Origin: Pavlovales sp. CCMP2436
Taxonomy: Eukaryota; Haptophyta; Pavlovophyceae; Pavlovales
Reading direction: 5' to 3'
DNA length: 26,412 bases
Assembly: GCA_026770615.1 (NCBI GenBank)
Contig: MU631758.1
Location: 49,639 to 76,050 of the forward strand
Below the pieces are notes generated by a model, which was not told the origin of the DNA, did not search any database, and was given only the letters and a program-made list of their open reading frames with translations. Shown piece after piece: positions 16,861 through 24,354 of this stretch (position 1 is its first letter; the number at the start of each line of letters is the position of its first letter). Both the position numbers and the translations under genes were made by a program.

Positions 16861-17440
16861 ATTTATTCCGCCCGCGTCTCTCAACGCCGTCGGTTCATAA
16901 CGACGTCACTCTCGCGAGTGAATCTGCCGTGCCAGCATGTACCTTCAGCGCAAGCTGGAGGCCCACCACTGACAAAAAAATATCCTTTGAGTTGTCGAAC
17001 GCGCCCACGTTCTCGTCCAAAGCCACACTCCGTCTCCGTCGCCGTCGCCTCCGCAGCCTCCATTGCCGCCACGCGCCGTCGCCGCCGCCGTCGCCGTCGC
17101 CGCCACCGTCGCCGTCGCCGCCGCCGCCGCCGTCGCCGCCGCCGCCTCCTTACCTGCCGAGACTGCCACGTCGCCGCCGCCGCCGCCGCCGCCGCTGCCA
17201 CCACCGTCGCCGCTGCCGAACCCCCCCCTCTCTCCCTCCCCTCCACCCTAAACCCACATCGCTTGCCTTACAAATTCTTCGATTGTACTCCCTGCTTATG
17301 TTTCTTGAACTGGTATTTCACATGTCGCTTCAAGGTGGGTTTTGCTTGCATCACAGGATATCACACACACCCTCCTGCCTCCGTTACGCGATGCCGTGAT
17401 CAGCTCGGCCAGTGTTTTCCTACCCAGAGGGCCGGCCGTC
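16861..17440. repeat. Tandem repeat unit B with longer (GCC)n/(GTC)n tract
   Basis: Second unit, matching unit A from TTATTCCGCCCGCG through GATCAGCTCGG. It is longer because the trinucleotide tract (about 17058-17218) has expanded, and the end block is displaced by about 602 instead of 558 bases. In one minus frame it reads T-L-K-R-H-V-K-Y-Q-F-K-K-H, faintly zinc-finger-like, but with upstream stops. An AATAAA on the minus strand at the left end suggests the unit derives from the 3' part of a transcribed sequence. Confidence 0.8.
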
Positions 17441-17452
17441 CATTCAGCAATG

Positions 17453-18079
17453 CTATATAGAGGGATTCTCACTACTGGTGGGGGAAGGTCGGCATGGTAT
17501 ACTGCAATTAATTCGCATACTTGCCCATTTGCAATGCGTTTGAGGAGCACCACGTCCATTCCAATGATCGCGCCCGCGCGCCTGTGAGCCTGATGCGCTC
17601 GGCGTCGAGGTGGCCGACGCAGCGCGCTTCTTGTCGTGCTCAAAGAGCTGAAAGTCCATCGCTTCGTCGTGGCAGGTGGAGAGCTCTGAGAGCTTGAACG
17701 TTGCCACGAGCTCGAGCGACTGGATCTTGTCGGCGCCGACCTTCTTGATCGCGTTGATCTGCTCCTCCATCTGCATGTACTTGGCCAGCTGGGTGTCGCT
17801 GGGGTCGACGGGTGTCTTCAAGTAGTCCTCGGCGGAGAGCAGCTTGAGGCGCCCCGTCGAGATCCCCTTGACGTCCAGCTCGTTGCCGATGATGCCCTGC
17901 GCGAGGGCCTTGTCCACGTCGGTGATCGCCTGGAAGCGAACGAGCACCTACTGGTTGATCACCGGGTTGCCGAGGTCGGCGAGAGTGATCTTGGTCGACT
18001 TGAACTCGTCGCTGTTCTTGCCCTTGTCAAACCGAGAGAGGTTAAAACTGGCACGGGGGAAGCTCCCCGATGACGTCAT
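17453..18079 (-). CDS. Unrecognised coding region interrupted by a single in-frame TAG
   Basis: ATG at 18079 opens a frame of 43 codons (contains F-N-L-S-R-F-D-K-G-K-N) that meets TAG at 17950-17948. It continues without any other break (V-L-V-R-F-Q-A-I-T-D-V-D-K) to TAG at 17455-17453. Sequence on both sides of the first TAG is equally protein-like: amphipathic, Asp/Lys/Glu-rich, with no membrane segment. The last about 45 residues (after H-D-K-K-R-A-A-S) become Ser/Arg/Cys-rich and may be non-coding or frameshifted. An overlapping minus frame near 17580 downward reads G-A-I-I-G-M-D-V-V-L-L-K-R. Nonsense-mutated pseudogene, stop readthrough or TAG reassignment are options. Family not recognised. 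Confidence 0.5.
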
Positions 18080-18107
18080 GTTGAATACGCCGGTAGATCT
18101 CATCTTT

Positions 18108-18132
18108 CGTCTAGTCCTTGTAGCGCTAGACG
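18108..18132. repeat. Short hairpin, second of two copies
   Basis: Stem CGTCTAG/CTAGACG with loop TCCTTGTAGCG. Compared with 13037-13061, one loop base differs and both members of one stem pair have swapped (A-T to T-A). Confidence 0.6.
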
Positions 18133-18303
18133 GTACCCGTCGACTCGATGGGCGGCAGGTCTCTAGGGAAGTTGAGCGAATGTAAGCGGAAACGGAAACA
18201 GACGAACAAAAACGGCTGATGAAGCAAAAGCGAGCGGGAAGCCGAAACCCGTAACTGTCGGGAGCCCAAGTGTGTCATACACTTTGGCTTTGTCCGGTTC
18301 GCT

Positions 18304-18471
18304 ACAGGGGATCGCAGGCAATAAGAACGGCGCTTTTTGAGGCTGAGGCTGAGTTTCTTAGCAAATCACATACACACAATGCTTAAATTTGCTTAAATTA
18401 CATACAAACAATGCAAAAAAAGAGGCTCAGTTTCTTAACACGACGGTTTCTTATTGCCCGCGATCCCCTGT
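18304..18471. repeat. 24-bp inverted repeats flanking about 120 bases
   Basis: Arms 18304-18327 and 18448-18471 are complementary except for one base, and weaker pairing continues outward (GTCCGGTTCGCT with ATCGGACTGC). The interior is AT-rich and has no ORF. The size and form fit a MITE-like non-autonomous element; target duplications were not identified. Confidence 0.65.
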
Positions 18472-19469
18472 ATCGGACTGCCCGGATTTTAATATCCCGG
18501 GCCCAGCTGCCGTCTCGAATCGTCTACGGCTGCTCTCGATGCCTTTTCAGCGCTCTTGTCAGGGTCTCTTACTTTCTAAGAGACCTTGTGACACAGCTTA
18601 AGACCACCTGCACTGTGTCGTATTTCCTTACGCCTCTTAGTTGATCCTTCTCTCTCTCTAGCCGCTTCACCGCGACTCGGACTCGATTCCCCTAGCTCTC
18701 GCTGCAGATCTCGCACTCTCGCATACTAACAGTAACCGAAGAGTGATGAACAGCAACAGTGTTGCTATTAATCTGACTCTCGGTTCAACTGGACTGTAAG
18801 TCCAATGGCTGGACCACAGTAACAAGCGGCTTACCCGTATGACACGGGTTGGAACCAGCAAGTGTGTGCTGTGTGCTGCGGGGCAGGCGGTCAGCGGTAT
18901 ATGCTGGAGTATATGCAATAGCTAAGAGCATAGCATATTCAGTCAATATACAATAGCCATACCGTCAACAACTAATCTAGACCCTGAACCGTCCACACCT
19001 GCGCCAGAGAGGGAGACGTGGTGAGTCGATCCCGCGTTGAATTTCAAGTCTGCCCGCACGCCATCTGTCAGTTCATCAGATAACACCAGAAGCCACCGCA
19101 GCTATATATATGCAGCCTCCAGCGTGGCTGCATCACCTGTCGAAGGCGGGGTCGCGATCACGGGCGAGATTGCGGCGGGTAGCGGGGCGGGGGGCAGGCG
19201 ACGGCGAAGCGGCCCGGGGAACAGCGAACGCTGCGATGAGTGGTGGCGTGGCGACTCTCAGACTCGGTGAAAGTAGGGCGAAAGCTGAGGCGAGGAGCGC
19301 GGCGAAGGCTGTGGCGAGGCTACGGGTGAGGCTGCGAGTGTGCAGTGGCACGCCCACGGGACGAGCCCAGTCTTGCTTTGTCCATGAGTTCAACCTTGGT
19401 CCACTTGATATTCTTTTCGAGGCAGAAAAACCCTTTGCTCCATTTTACGATCAGATGTGAAACGACCCG

Positions 19470-19687
19470 CATGCCGCGCACTCCCAGAGTCACCCCCAAA
19501 GTCACTACCACGATCAGAGTCACTCCCAGGATCTGGCAGATGAAATCGCTCAGCGACAAGTACGACCGCGCGCTGGCAAAGGCGGCAGCTTGGAAGGGAC
19601 GTGCGGCAACGGCCGCGAGACGAAACTTCGAGCTTAAGACGCGGTTCAGCGTGCTGACTTCGTTCATCGTTGCAGTGGGTGCCATTG
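19470..19687 (+). CDS. Possible first exon of an unrecognised gene
   Basis: A frame from ATG 19470 (an internal ATG at 19541 is an alternative) reads a Thr/Arg/Val-rich repeat stretch, then a helical basic segment (S-L-S-D-K-Y-D-R-A-L-A-K-A-A-A-W-K-G-R) and a hydrophobic helix (V-L-T-S-F-I-V-A-V-G-A-I). It reaches a good donor G/GTAAGC at 19687/19688. Coiled coil followed by a membrane helix would fit a small anchored protein. I could not place the next exon, so this may be chance or a remnant. Confidence 0.27.
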
Positions 19688-19903
19688 GTAAGCATAGGTA
19701 TATCAGCTATACCGCCTTTCACGTCCACTAGGCCTCGACTGCGCCTGCGCTCCGCACATTCATACAGCCATGGACACACTACCGGGCGGCATAATTGTAG
19801 AGATATATATCCAAGGCTCAGCAGTGTGCGAGAATTATACTGAATCACCTACCAAACGCTCAGTGTCCGTAAAAAAAAAAAAACGATGGATCAACGGCTG
19901 AAT

Positions 19904-20250
19904 GACTTTGGAACGCGAGTACGCAGTTTTGAACCACCTGGACGCGTACCGCGCCCCCGGCTTATTTTCGATAGAAGGGTCCCCGCAGGCATCAATGGCC
20001 CGCAGATATACTCGCACCGCGCACAATTTTTCTACGAAATAACGAACGAACGCTGCATTTTAAACACACGTTGATCTGCTTATTGCGTTGCCTTGCGGTC
20101 GGTCTGCTGCGGAAAGATTTCGGAACGCAAGTAAGCAGTTTTAAACTATCTGGACGCGTAGCGCGCCCCGTAATTTCTACAGAAGGGCCGCTCTACGGTA
20201 GGCATGAAGGGCCCGCATGTGGCACCCTCGCACCGCGCATTTAAAATTCG
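19904..20250. repeat. Diverged tandem duplication, period about 212 bases
   Basis: The stretch from 19904 (TTTGGAACGCGAGTACGCAG, then CTGGACGCGTA and CTCGCACCGCGCA) recurs from 20116 with about 75-80 percent identity by eye. Neither copy has a convincing frame. It lies in the upstream region of the Sel1 gene. Confidence 0.6.
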
Positions 20251-20282
20251 GCAGCCCGCTGCGAGCCGAGTTTTACTCGGCG

Positions 20283-20351
20283 CACGGTTTGCTCGGCGCG
20301 CGGTTTGCTCGGCGCGCGGTTTGCTCGGCGCGCGGTTTGCTCGGCGCGCGG
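20283..20351. repeat. 16-bp tandem repeat just upstream of the Sel1 gene
   Basis: Four nearly identical copies of CGGTTTGCTCGGCGCG in tandem (TTT cores at 20288, 20304, 20320 and 20336) end about 40 bases before the Sel1 start codon. Each unit contains a GC palindrome. They could act as repeated promoter or leader sites. Confidence 0.8.
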
Positions 20352-20389
20352 GTTAGGCCACAGCTGACCACAGCTCGGGATTCTGTGCA

Positions 20390-21799
20390 ATGGCGATGGC
20401 ACAGTCGGACTACGAGTCCTTCTTACGAGTCCAACACGCAGCCGCTCAAGGTGATGCAAACGCGGCGAGCAACCTCGGGATTCTGTATGCCAGAGGCGAT
20501 GGCGTTCTTCGGGACCTCCACGAAGCTGTGCGCTGGTGGTTCGCAGCGGCCGAGCAGGGGAACACGCGCGCGGCTTTTTTTCTGGCACAGGCGTTGCACC
20601 AGGGGGAAGGCGCTGCCAAGGACGCCGAGCAAAGTGAACGCTGGTATCGCTTTGCGGCCGAGCGAGGTGAGGTGGCTGCTCAGCGTGATCTCGGGATTCT
20701 CTACTTAGTCGATAGGCCCGTCGAGGCCGCGAGCTGGCTCCGCCTCGCGGCCGAGCAGGGGAGCCCGGGCGCGGCGTTCAGGCTGGCAACCCTCTTGTGC
20801 GATGGGAGTCAGGCGCTTCAAGACCACGACGAGGCTGCGCGCTGGTTCCACCGCGCCGCTGAGCAGGACGACGACCCAAATCTCAGAGCCAATTGGCTGT
20901 GGGAGCTCGCACAGATGCACAACCAGGGGATAGGCCAGCCCCGGTGTCAGTCGGAGGCTGTGCGCCTGGCCGGCTTAGCGGCAGACCAGGGCCACCCGAA
21001 AGCGCAGCAGTTTGTCAAGCGCTGGGCCTCCGAGTTCAGGACGGGGAGCAACCCCGAGCATGCGCCCCATCGCCTCGTCGAGGCTGAGCGCGCGTTCCAG
21101 CGGGCCGAGCAGGAGGGCGACGCCAACAAGAGCGCGCCCGTGGAGCTCGAGGACCGGTGGCTGATGGCGGTCTTCGCGGCATCCCGCGAGCTCTACGCCC
21201 CCGCGCAGCTCCAGATCGGCCGCCTCTACCGCCAAGGCCACCGCTTCGTCATGATGCAGAGCGACGAGGAGGCGGCCCAGTGGTTCCGCCGCGCGGGGAT
21301 CGGGAAGATGGCGCCGCACAGGTCGCGCTCGCCGAGTGCTACCTCGAGGTATATTGTTGGGTCTTCTTACTTTTTTCTTTCCCTTAATAAAAAAAATAAT
21401 AAAAAAAAAATGAGTAACCAACTACTAATTACTAATGTACTAACTTATAAAACCAACAATTATATGACTATTTAATAGGGGCGGGGTGTCGCCCAGAGCG
21501 ACGAGGAGGCGCTCCGCTGGTACGGATACGCGGCGACGGAGATGCGCCCCGATGCCGGGGCGCAGTACGTGCTCGGCGGTTTCTACCTCCGCGGCGAGCG
21601 CGGCAAGCCGAAAGACCTCGAGCAGGCGCTCCGCTTCTTCGGCCTTGCGGCCAAGCAGGGGCACGCGGAGGCGCGGGATGCAATCGAGCGGCTCTATCGC
21701 CTCGATCAGACTGAGAGTGAGATGATGTCTGATTCACACTACGCCACGCGGTCTCCTCACTCCTGGGTGATTTGGGTACCTTGCTGTGAACAAGGGTGA
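20390..21799 (+). CDS. Sel1-like repeat protein, two exons, probable 1-base frameshift in exon 1
   Basis: Exon 1 is 20390-21348 and exon 2 is 21479-21799. The AT-rich intron (GTATAT donor, TACTAAC branch point at 21438-21444, TTAATAG acceptor) joins E to G-R-G-V in phase 0. The product is a run of about nine Sel1 repeats, each ending in W-x-x-x-A-A-E-Q-G-type helices (W-W-F-A-A-A-E-Q-G-N; W-Y-R-F-A-A-E-R-G; W-L-R-L-A-A-E-Q-G-S). These form alpha-solenoid scaffolds for protein contacts, often in signalling or ER quality control. Near 21295-21298 (GGGG) the frame slips by one base: before it the repeat reads W-F-R-R-A, and after it the shifted frame reads G-A-A-Q-V-A-L-A-E-C-Y-L-E, the perfect start of the next repeat that exon 2 continues. 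Either a homopolymer sequencing error or a recent inactivating deletion. No signal peptide seen. Confidence 0.83.
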
Positions 21800-22372
21800 A
21801 GGGAATAATGATGCATGCTTGCTAATTTGAACGCCATAGTTATAGCTCCATCAGATGGACCTTTTAATTAATCATATATCCCTGCTCGGAGCTCCATGTC
21901 GGCGCTTTGTTTGTACCACCGCAAGGTGATGCTAAATAAGCTCAACAGAGTAACGCTCACAAGACGCTGACACGTGTCACCCGGGGCCTCCTGGATGCAG
22001 AGACTGCGCCCCAGACGGTAGTTAGAAGGGGCATCATAATATTACATAATATGCGCGTCATTTGTCACCCCCCCCTAGTTCGTTTGTAAGGGGGGGAGGG
22101 GCAACATAAAATTTTCACCGATCTTTAGAGTAGCCCTGCGGCTAGACCCCTGAGACTATTTAACCAGCTTTTTGGCTTATTTAATAGGCAGCATTCGGCA
22201 CGCTGTAGCCGACGCACCGCGCGTCGGACACCAAGGGTCACCGCACATTGGCATTGCTGTGGACGCCACGACATGGGGATGGCCAGGATTCAATCAGATT
22301 GACGATGCGACTTTCCGGTGGCCTATTATGACTTGGTGAATTGTCAGGAAAAAAAACTACGAAATTTTCAGC
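21800..22372. other. Spacer and left part of a TIR-like element
   Basis: No gene. 22053-22090 is the left arm of a terminal-inverted-repeat-like pair (right arm 23640-23680), and 22138-22190 is an inner arm pairing with 22741-22788. Confidence 0.55.
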
Positions 22373-22675
22373 ATGGCAGACGCTGACCCTACGTCGCTGC
22401 CGCTCGAGCCTGAGCCGCTCGCCGAGAGGCCGCTTGCCATCAAAGACTCGACAAGAGGTATCACATGCACCTCGGCCACGCAGGAGGCTATATGCAAGGG
22501 TGTCGCTCGCTCCCCACGCCGCACAGAGCGCCCACTGAGTCGTGCCTATTGGTACCTCATGAAATTTGCCCATTCAATAGGAATTTTTTTTAGTCGAAAT
22601 CTGCATCTAATTAGTAATACTAAATTAGTTATTGAGGAGGATATGATGGGTCGAGGCTTTTATTTTGCCTCTTGA
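22373..22675 (+). CDS. Small ORF inside the inverted-repeat region, doubtful
   Basis: A 100-codon frame opening M-A-D-A-D-P-T-S-L-P-L-E-P-E-P-L. The first about 28 residues are GC-rich and protein-like and end at a possible donor (AGAG/GTATCA at about 22458). The remainder is AT-rich with no coding bias. It may be a captured exon or chance. Confidence 0.2.
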   Translation: MADADPTSLPLEPEPLAERPLAIKDSTRGITCTSATQEAICKGVARSPRRTERPLSRAYWYLMKFAHSIGIFFSRNLHLISNTKLVIEEDMMGRGFYFAS

Positions 22676-23018
22676 GACCATACCCTCCAAGCCTCAGCTT
22701 TAGAAAACAAACTAGAGACAAACGGCGAAAGCGTGTACCTTGCCTATTGAATAGGTTTGAATAGGATCCGTCTCAGGGGTCTAGCCGCCTGGGGGTGACC
22801 CATGACCTAAAATTTTGCTACAGGCAAGAAAAAAATTAGGGTAGGGGTGACCCAACCTCAAATTTGCGCCGCTGCCGGGAAGGGGGGGGTCCCAATCTCC
22901 ATTTTACGCGGGTTGACGAAATCTGGGGAAAATAGTTCAACATATTAAAAAAAAAAATCGCCTGCGGCGAGCAACTCGACGACAGGTTTGGACATACGTA
23001 CTTTTCCAGCTGGTAGAT

Positions 23019-23159
23019 ATGGCGTCGTATATACAGTCCGCCGACGCCAAGCTCACCGAAGACCTCATTACCAACGCTATAGAGCAGGCGGTAGACTGCC
23101 GCTGAGAAGCAGGCGGCTGAGCAGGCGTCAAGTGATGTTGACCGTCGAGTCGGTTCGAT
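23019..23159 (+). pseudogene. Short gene fragment, frameshifted
   Basis: ATG at 23019 opens 28 codons (M-A-S-Y-I-Q-S-A-D-A-K-L-T-E-D-L) that stop at TGA 23103-23105. A second frame continues the same helical style (K-Q-A-A-E-Q-A-S-S-D-V-D-R-R-V) to about 23155. Together they look like one small helical coding segment broken by a frameshift. A polypyrimidine tract and TTACCAG follow (23158-23200), as before an exon. The family is not recognised. Confidence 0.3.
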
Positions 23160-23346
23160 TTTTTTTACGTTTTTTTTCTTTTTTCTATTCAACTTTACCA
23201 GCTTGTAAGAAACAAAACGCGGATCCCAACGAACTCGATCCCGCAAGCCCTGCAGCTCCCTATAAACGCACCAACTTCTGCGCCTCCTCGGCAGGGAACA
23301 GATGCATTTATACATATATCGCGTTGCTCAGCGACTCCAGCGTTTT

Positions 23347-23474
23347 GTTTTCGGCTTCCTCATCATCCGGACCACTTCTACCAGCTCCCCACTTCAGCGT
23401 AGCGCGTAGGAGCCTGCGTCGGAGCGCTAAGATCAGCCTGGCTTGAACTTGAAACGTACCGCCAGCCTGAACCC
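23347..23474 (+). repeat. Dispersed repeat, copies at 14060 (+) and 1249 (-)
   Basis: Bases 23347-23426 match the complement of 1249-1327, which is the N-terminal part of the repetitive frame there. Bases 23407-23474 match 14060-14127, extending to an ATTAATATAC block. The three copies overlap only in the core TAGGAGCCTGCGTCGGAGCG. Confidence 0.75.
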
Positions 23475-23732
23475 ATTAATATACAGTGAAGGTAATTTCC
23501 GTGAAGCGGGCTTGGAGGGGGGGGTCCCAATCTCCGTGCGGCGGCCAAAGTTCAATGAAGCGGTAGGGGGGTCACCTAACCTAAAAATTCTTCAAATCGG
23601 TCGGGTAGGGGGTGACCCACCCTATAATTACAAAATTGCCTTACAAACGAACTAGGGGAGGGTCTTTCAAAATGACGCGCGTAAGTCAGTGAGTGAACAA
23701 CACCTGTTGAATCATGCTGAGCCGTTATATAT

Positions 23733-23875
23733 GGGCACACTACCGGAGATCCATCGGCACGCGCGGTGGCGCCCAAGCCAGCGCAGCCGACTAAGGCACG
23801 CAGCAGGCAATGCGCGACGCAGCGCTCAGACCAGCACAACATTCAGAACAGTCAGACGACAGCTTGAATCCCTAT
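23733..23875 (+). mobile_element. Second, shorter copy of the retroelement-like 3' end
   Basis: Nearly identical to 1732-1875 (three differences noticed by eye), same orientation, including the end of the frame (R-R-S-I-G-T-R-G-G) and TAA at 23790-23792. It starts abruptly after TATATATG, so it is 5'-truncated. The CATA tail is reduced to ATCATAAATATAACATAG. Confidence 0.65.
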
Positions 23876-24354
23876 CATAAATATAACATAGCATAACCGG
23901 CATAGAACAAAGTGTGGCACCTATTCTGAGAACCATACACGGCATTGTTATTCCCAAACAAACGTTCATGGACTTACAGACTAGTTCCGAGCTTGGATAC
24001 CCGAGCCCAGGGCGCATAAACCCTTTGCCCCGTGGCACAAAAAATCCCGCGAGTTGCAGAAGCATCGTTGGTTAGGGTTAAACTACGACTTGCTTGAAAA
24101 AAAATGGGGAGGGTGCTGGGTGGCAGAAGACAGTGGGACGTAGGAGGCGGACAGTTCACGTGAACGCCGAGGGAAATTGCCTCTAGGGCTATGGCTCAGG
24201 TCATCCCCGGGCAGAGGATTCGTGGGTGACTCATTGACGTGGACCGACGCGCACGGCAGGGTGCAATAACTAACCAACGTTTCAAAAAAAAAATCAAGCT
24301 GCTCTTCGGCTGCGGCGGCGGGATCACGGCGGGGATCGAAGTTGAGCTGACACC
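23876..24354. other. Upstream region of the PP2C fusion gene
   Basis: No gene or strong repeat. Contains two A8-9 runs (24098, 24285). The last 60 bases become GC-rich and lead to a good start context (GACACCATGG), so the promoter and 5' leader should lie here. Confidence 0.4.

Larger units (their letters stand above)
18080..19460. other. Gene-poor spacer rich in inverted repeats
   Basis: Contains the second copy of the short hairpin (18108-18132), a 24-bp inverted repeat (18304-18327/18448-18471, one mismatch) and a GGTCTCTTA/TAAGAGACC hairpin at 18563-18585. Two direct copies of GAGGCTSAGTTTCTTA lie between the 24-bp arms. No gene is supported up to 19460; the short open frames at 19037-19460 overlap on both strands. 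Confidence 0.5.
22053..23680. mobile_element. Candidate DNA-transposon-like region with terminal and nested inverted repeats
   Basis: Outer arms 22053-22090 and 23640-23680 share, in inverted orientation, GCGCGTCATTT and CCCCTAGTTCGTTTGTAAG with a short gap. An inner pair includes an exact 19-bp match (22138-22156 with 22770-22788) and a TGCCTATT/AATAGGCA block. Short subterminal motifs (GGGTGACCCA, GGGGGGTCCCAATCTCC) recur at 22790, 22838, 22882, 23516, 23562 and 23606. No transposase was recognised, so it would be non-autonomous or decayed. Target-site duplication was not found. An insertion of the dispersed repeat 23347-23474 sits inside. Confidence 0.45.

Noticed and set aside
17280..17345. 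C2H2 zinc-finger-like peptide T-L-K-R-H-V-K-Y-Q-F-K-K-H on the minus strand
   Set aside because: The paired cysteines are missing, the His spacing is wrong and a stop lies just upstream; unit A has the same region with more changes.
16370..17460. Long Pro-, Arg- and Gly-rich ORFs across the (GCC)n tracts
   Set aside because: They occur in several frames of both strands and follow from the trinucleotide repeat alone; no flanking domain supports any of them.
18210..18265. Hammerhead ribozyme candidate (CTGATGA followed by CCGAAAC)
   Set aside because: The CTGATGA and GAAA boxes are present, but the first stem II pair is A-C, only two stem II pairs can form, and the base after the CCCG/CGGG stem is A where the conserved U is required.
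18770..18860. tRNA-like segment (GGTTCAACTGG and GGACTGTAAGTCC)
   Set aside because: A T-loop-like and an anticodon-like hairpin are present, but they are in the wrong order and spacing and there is no acceptor stem.
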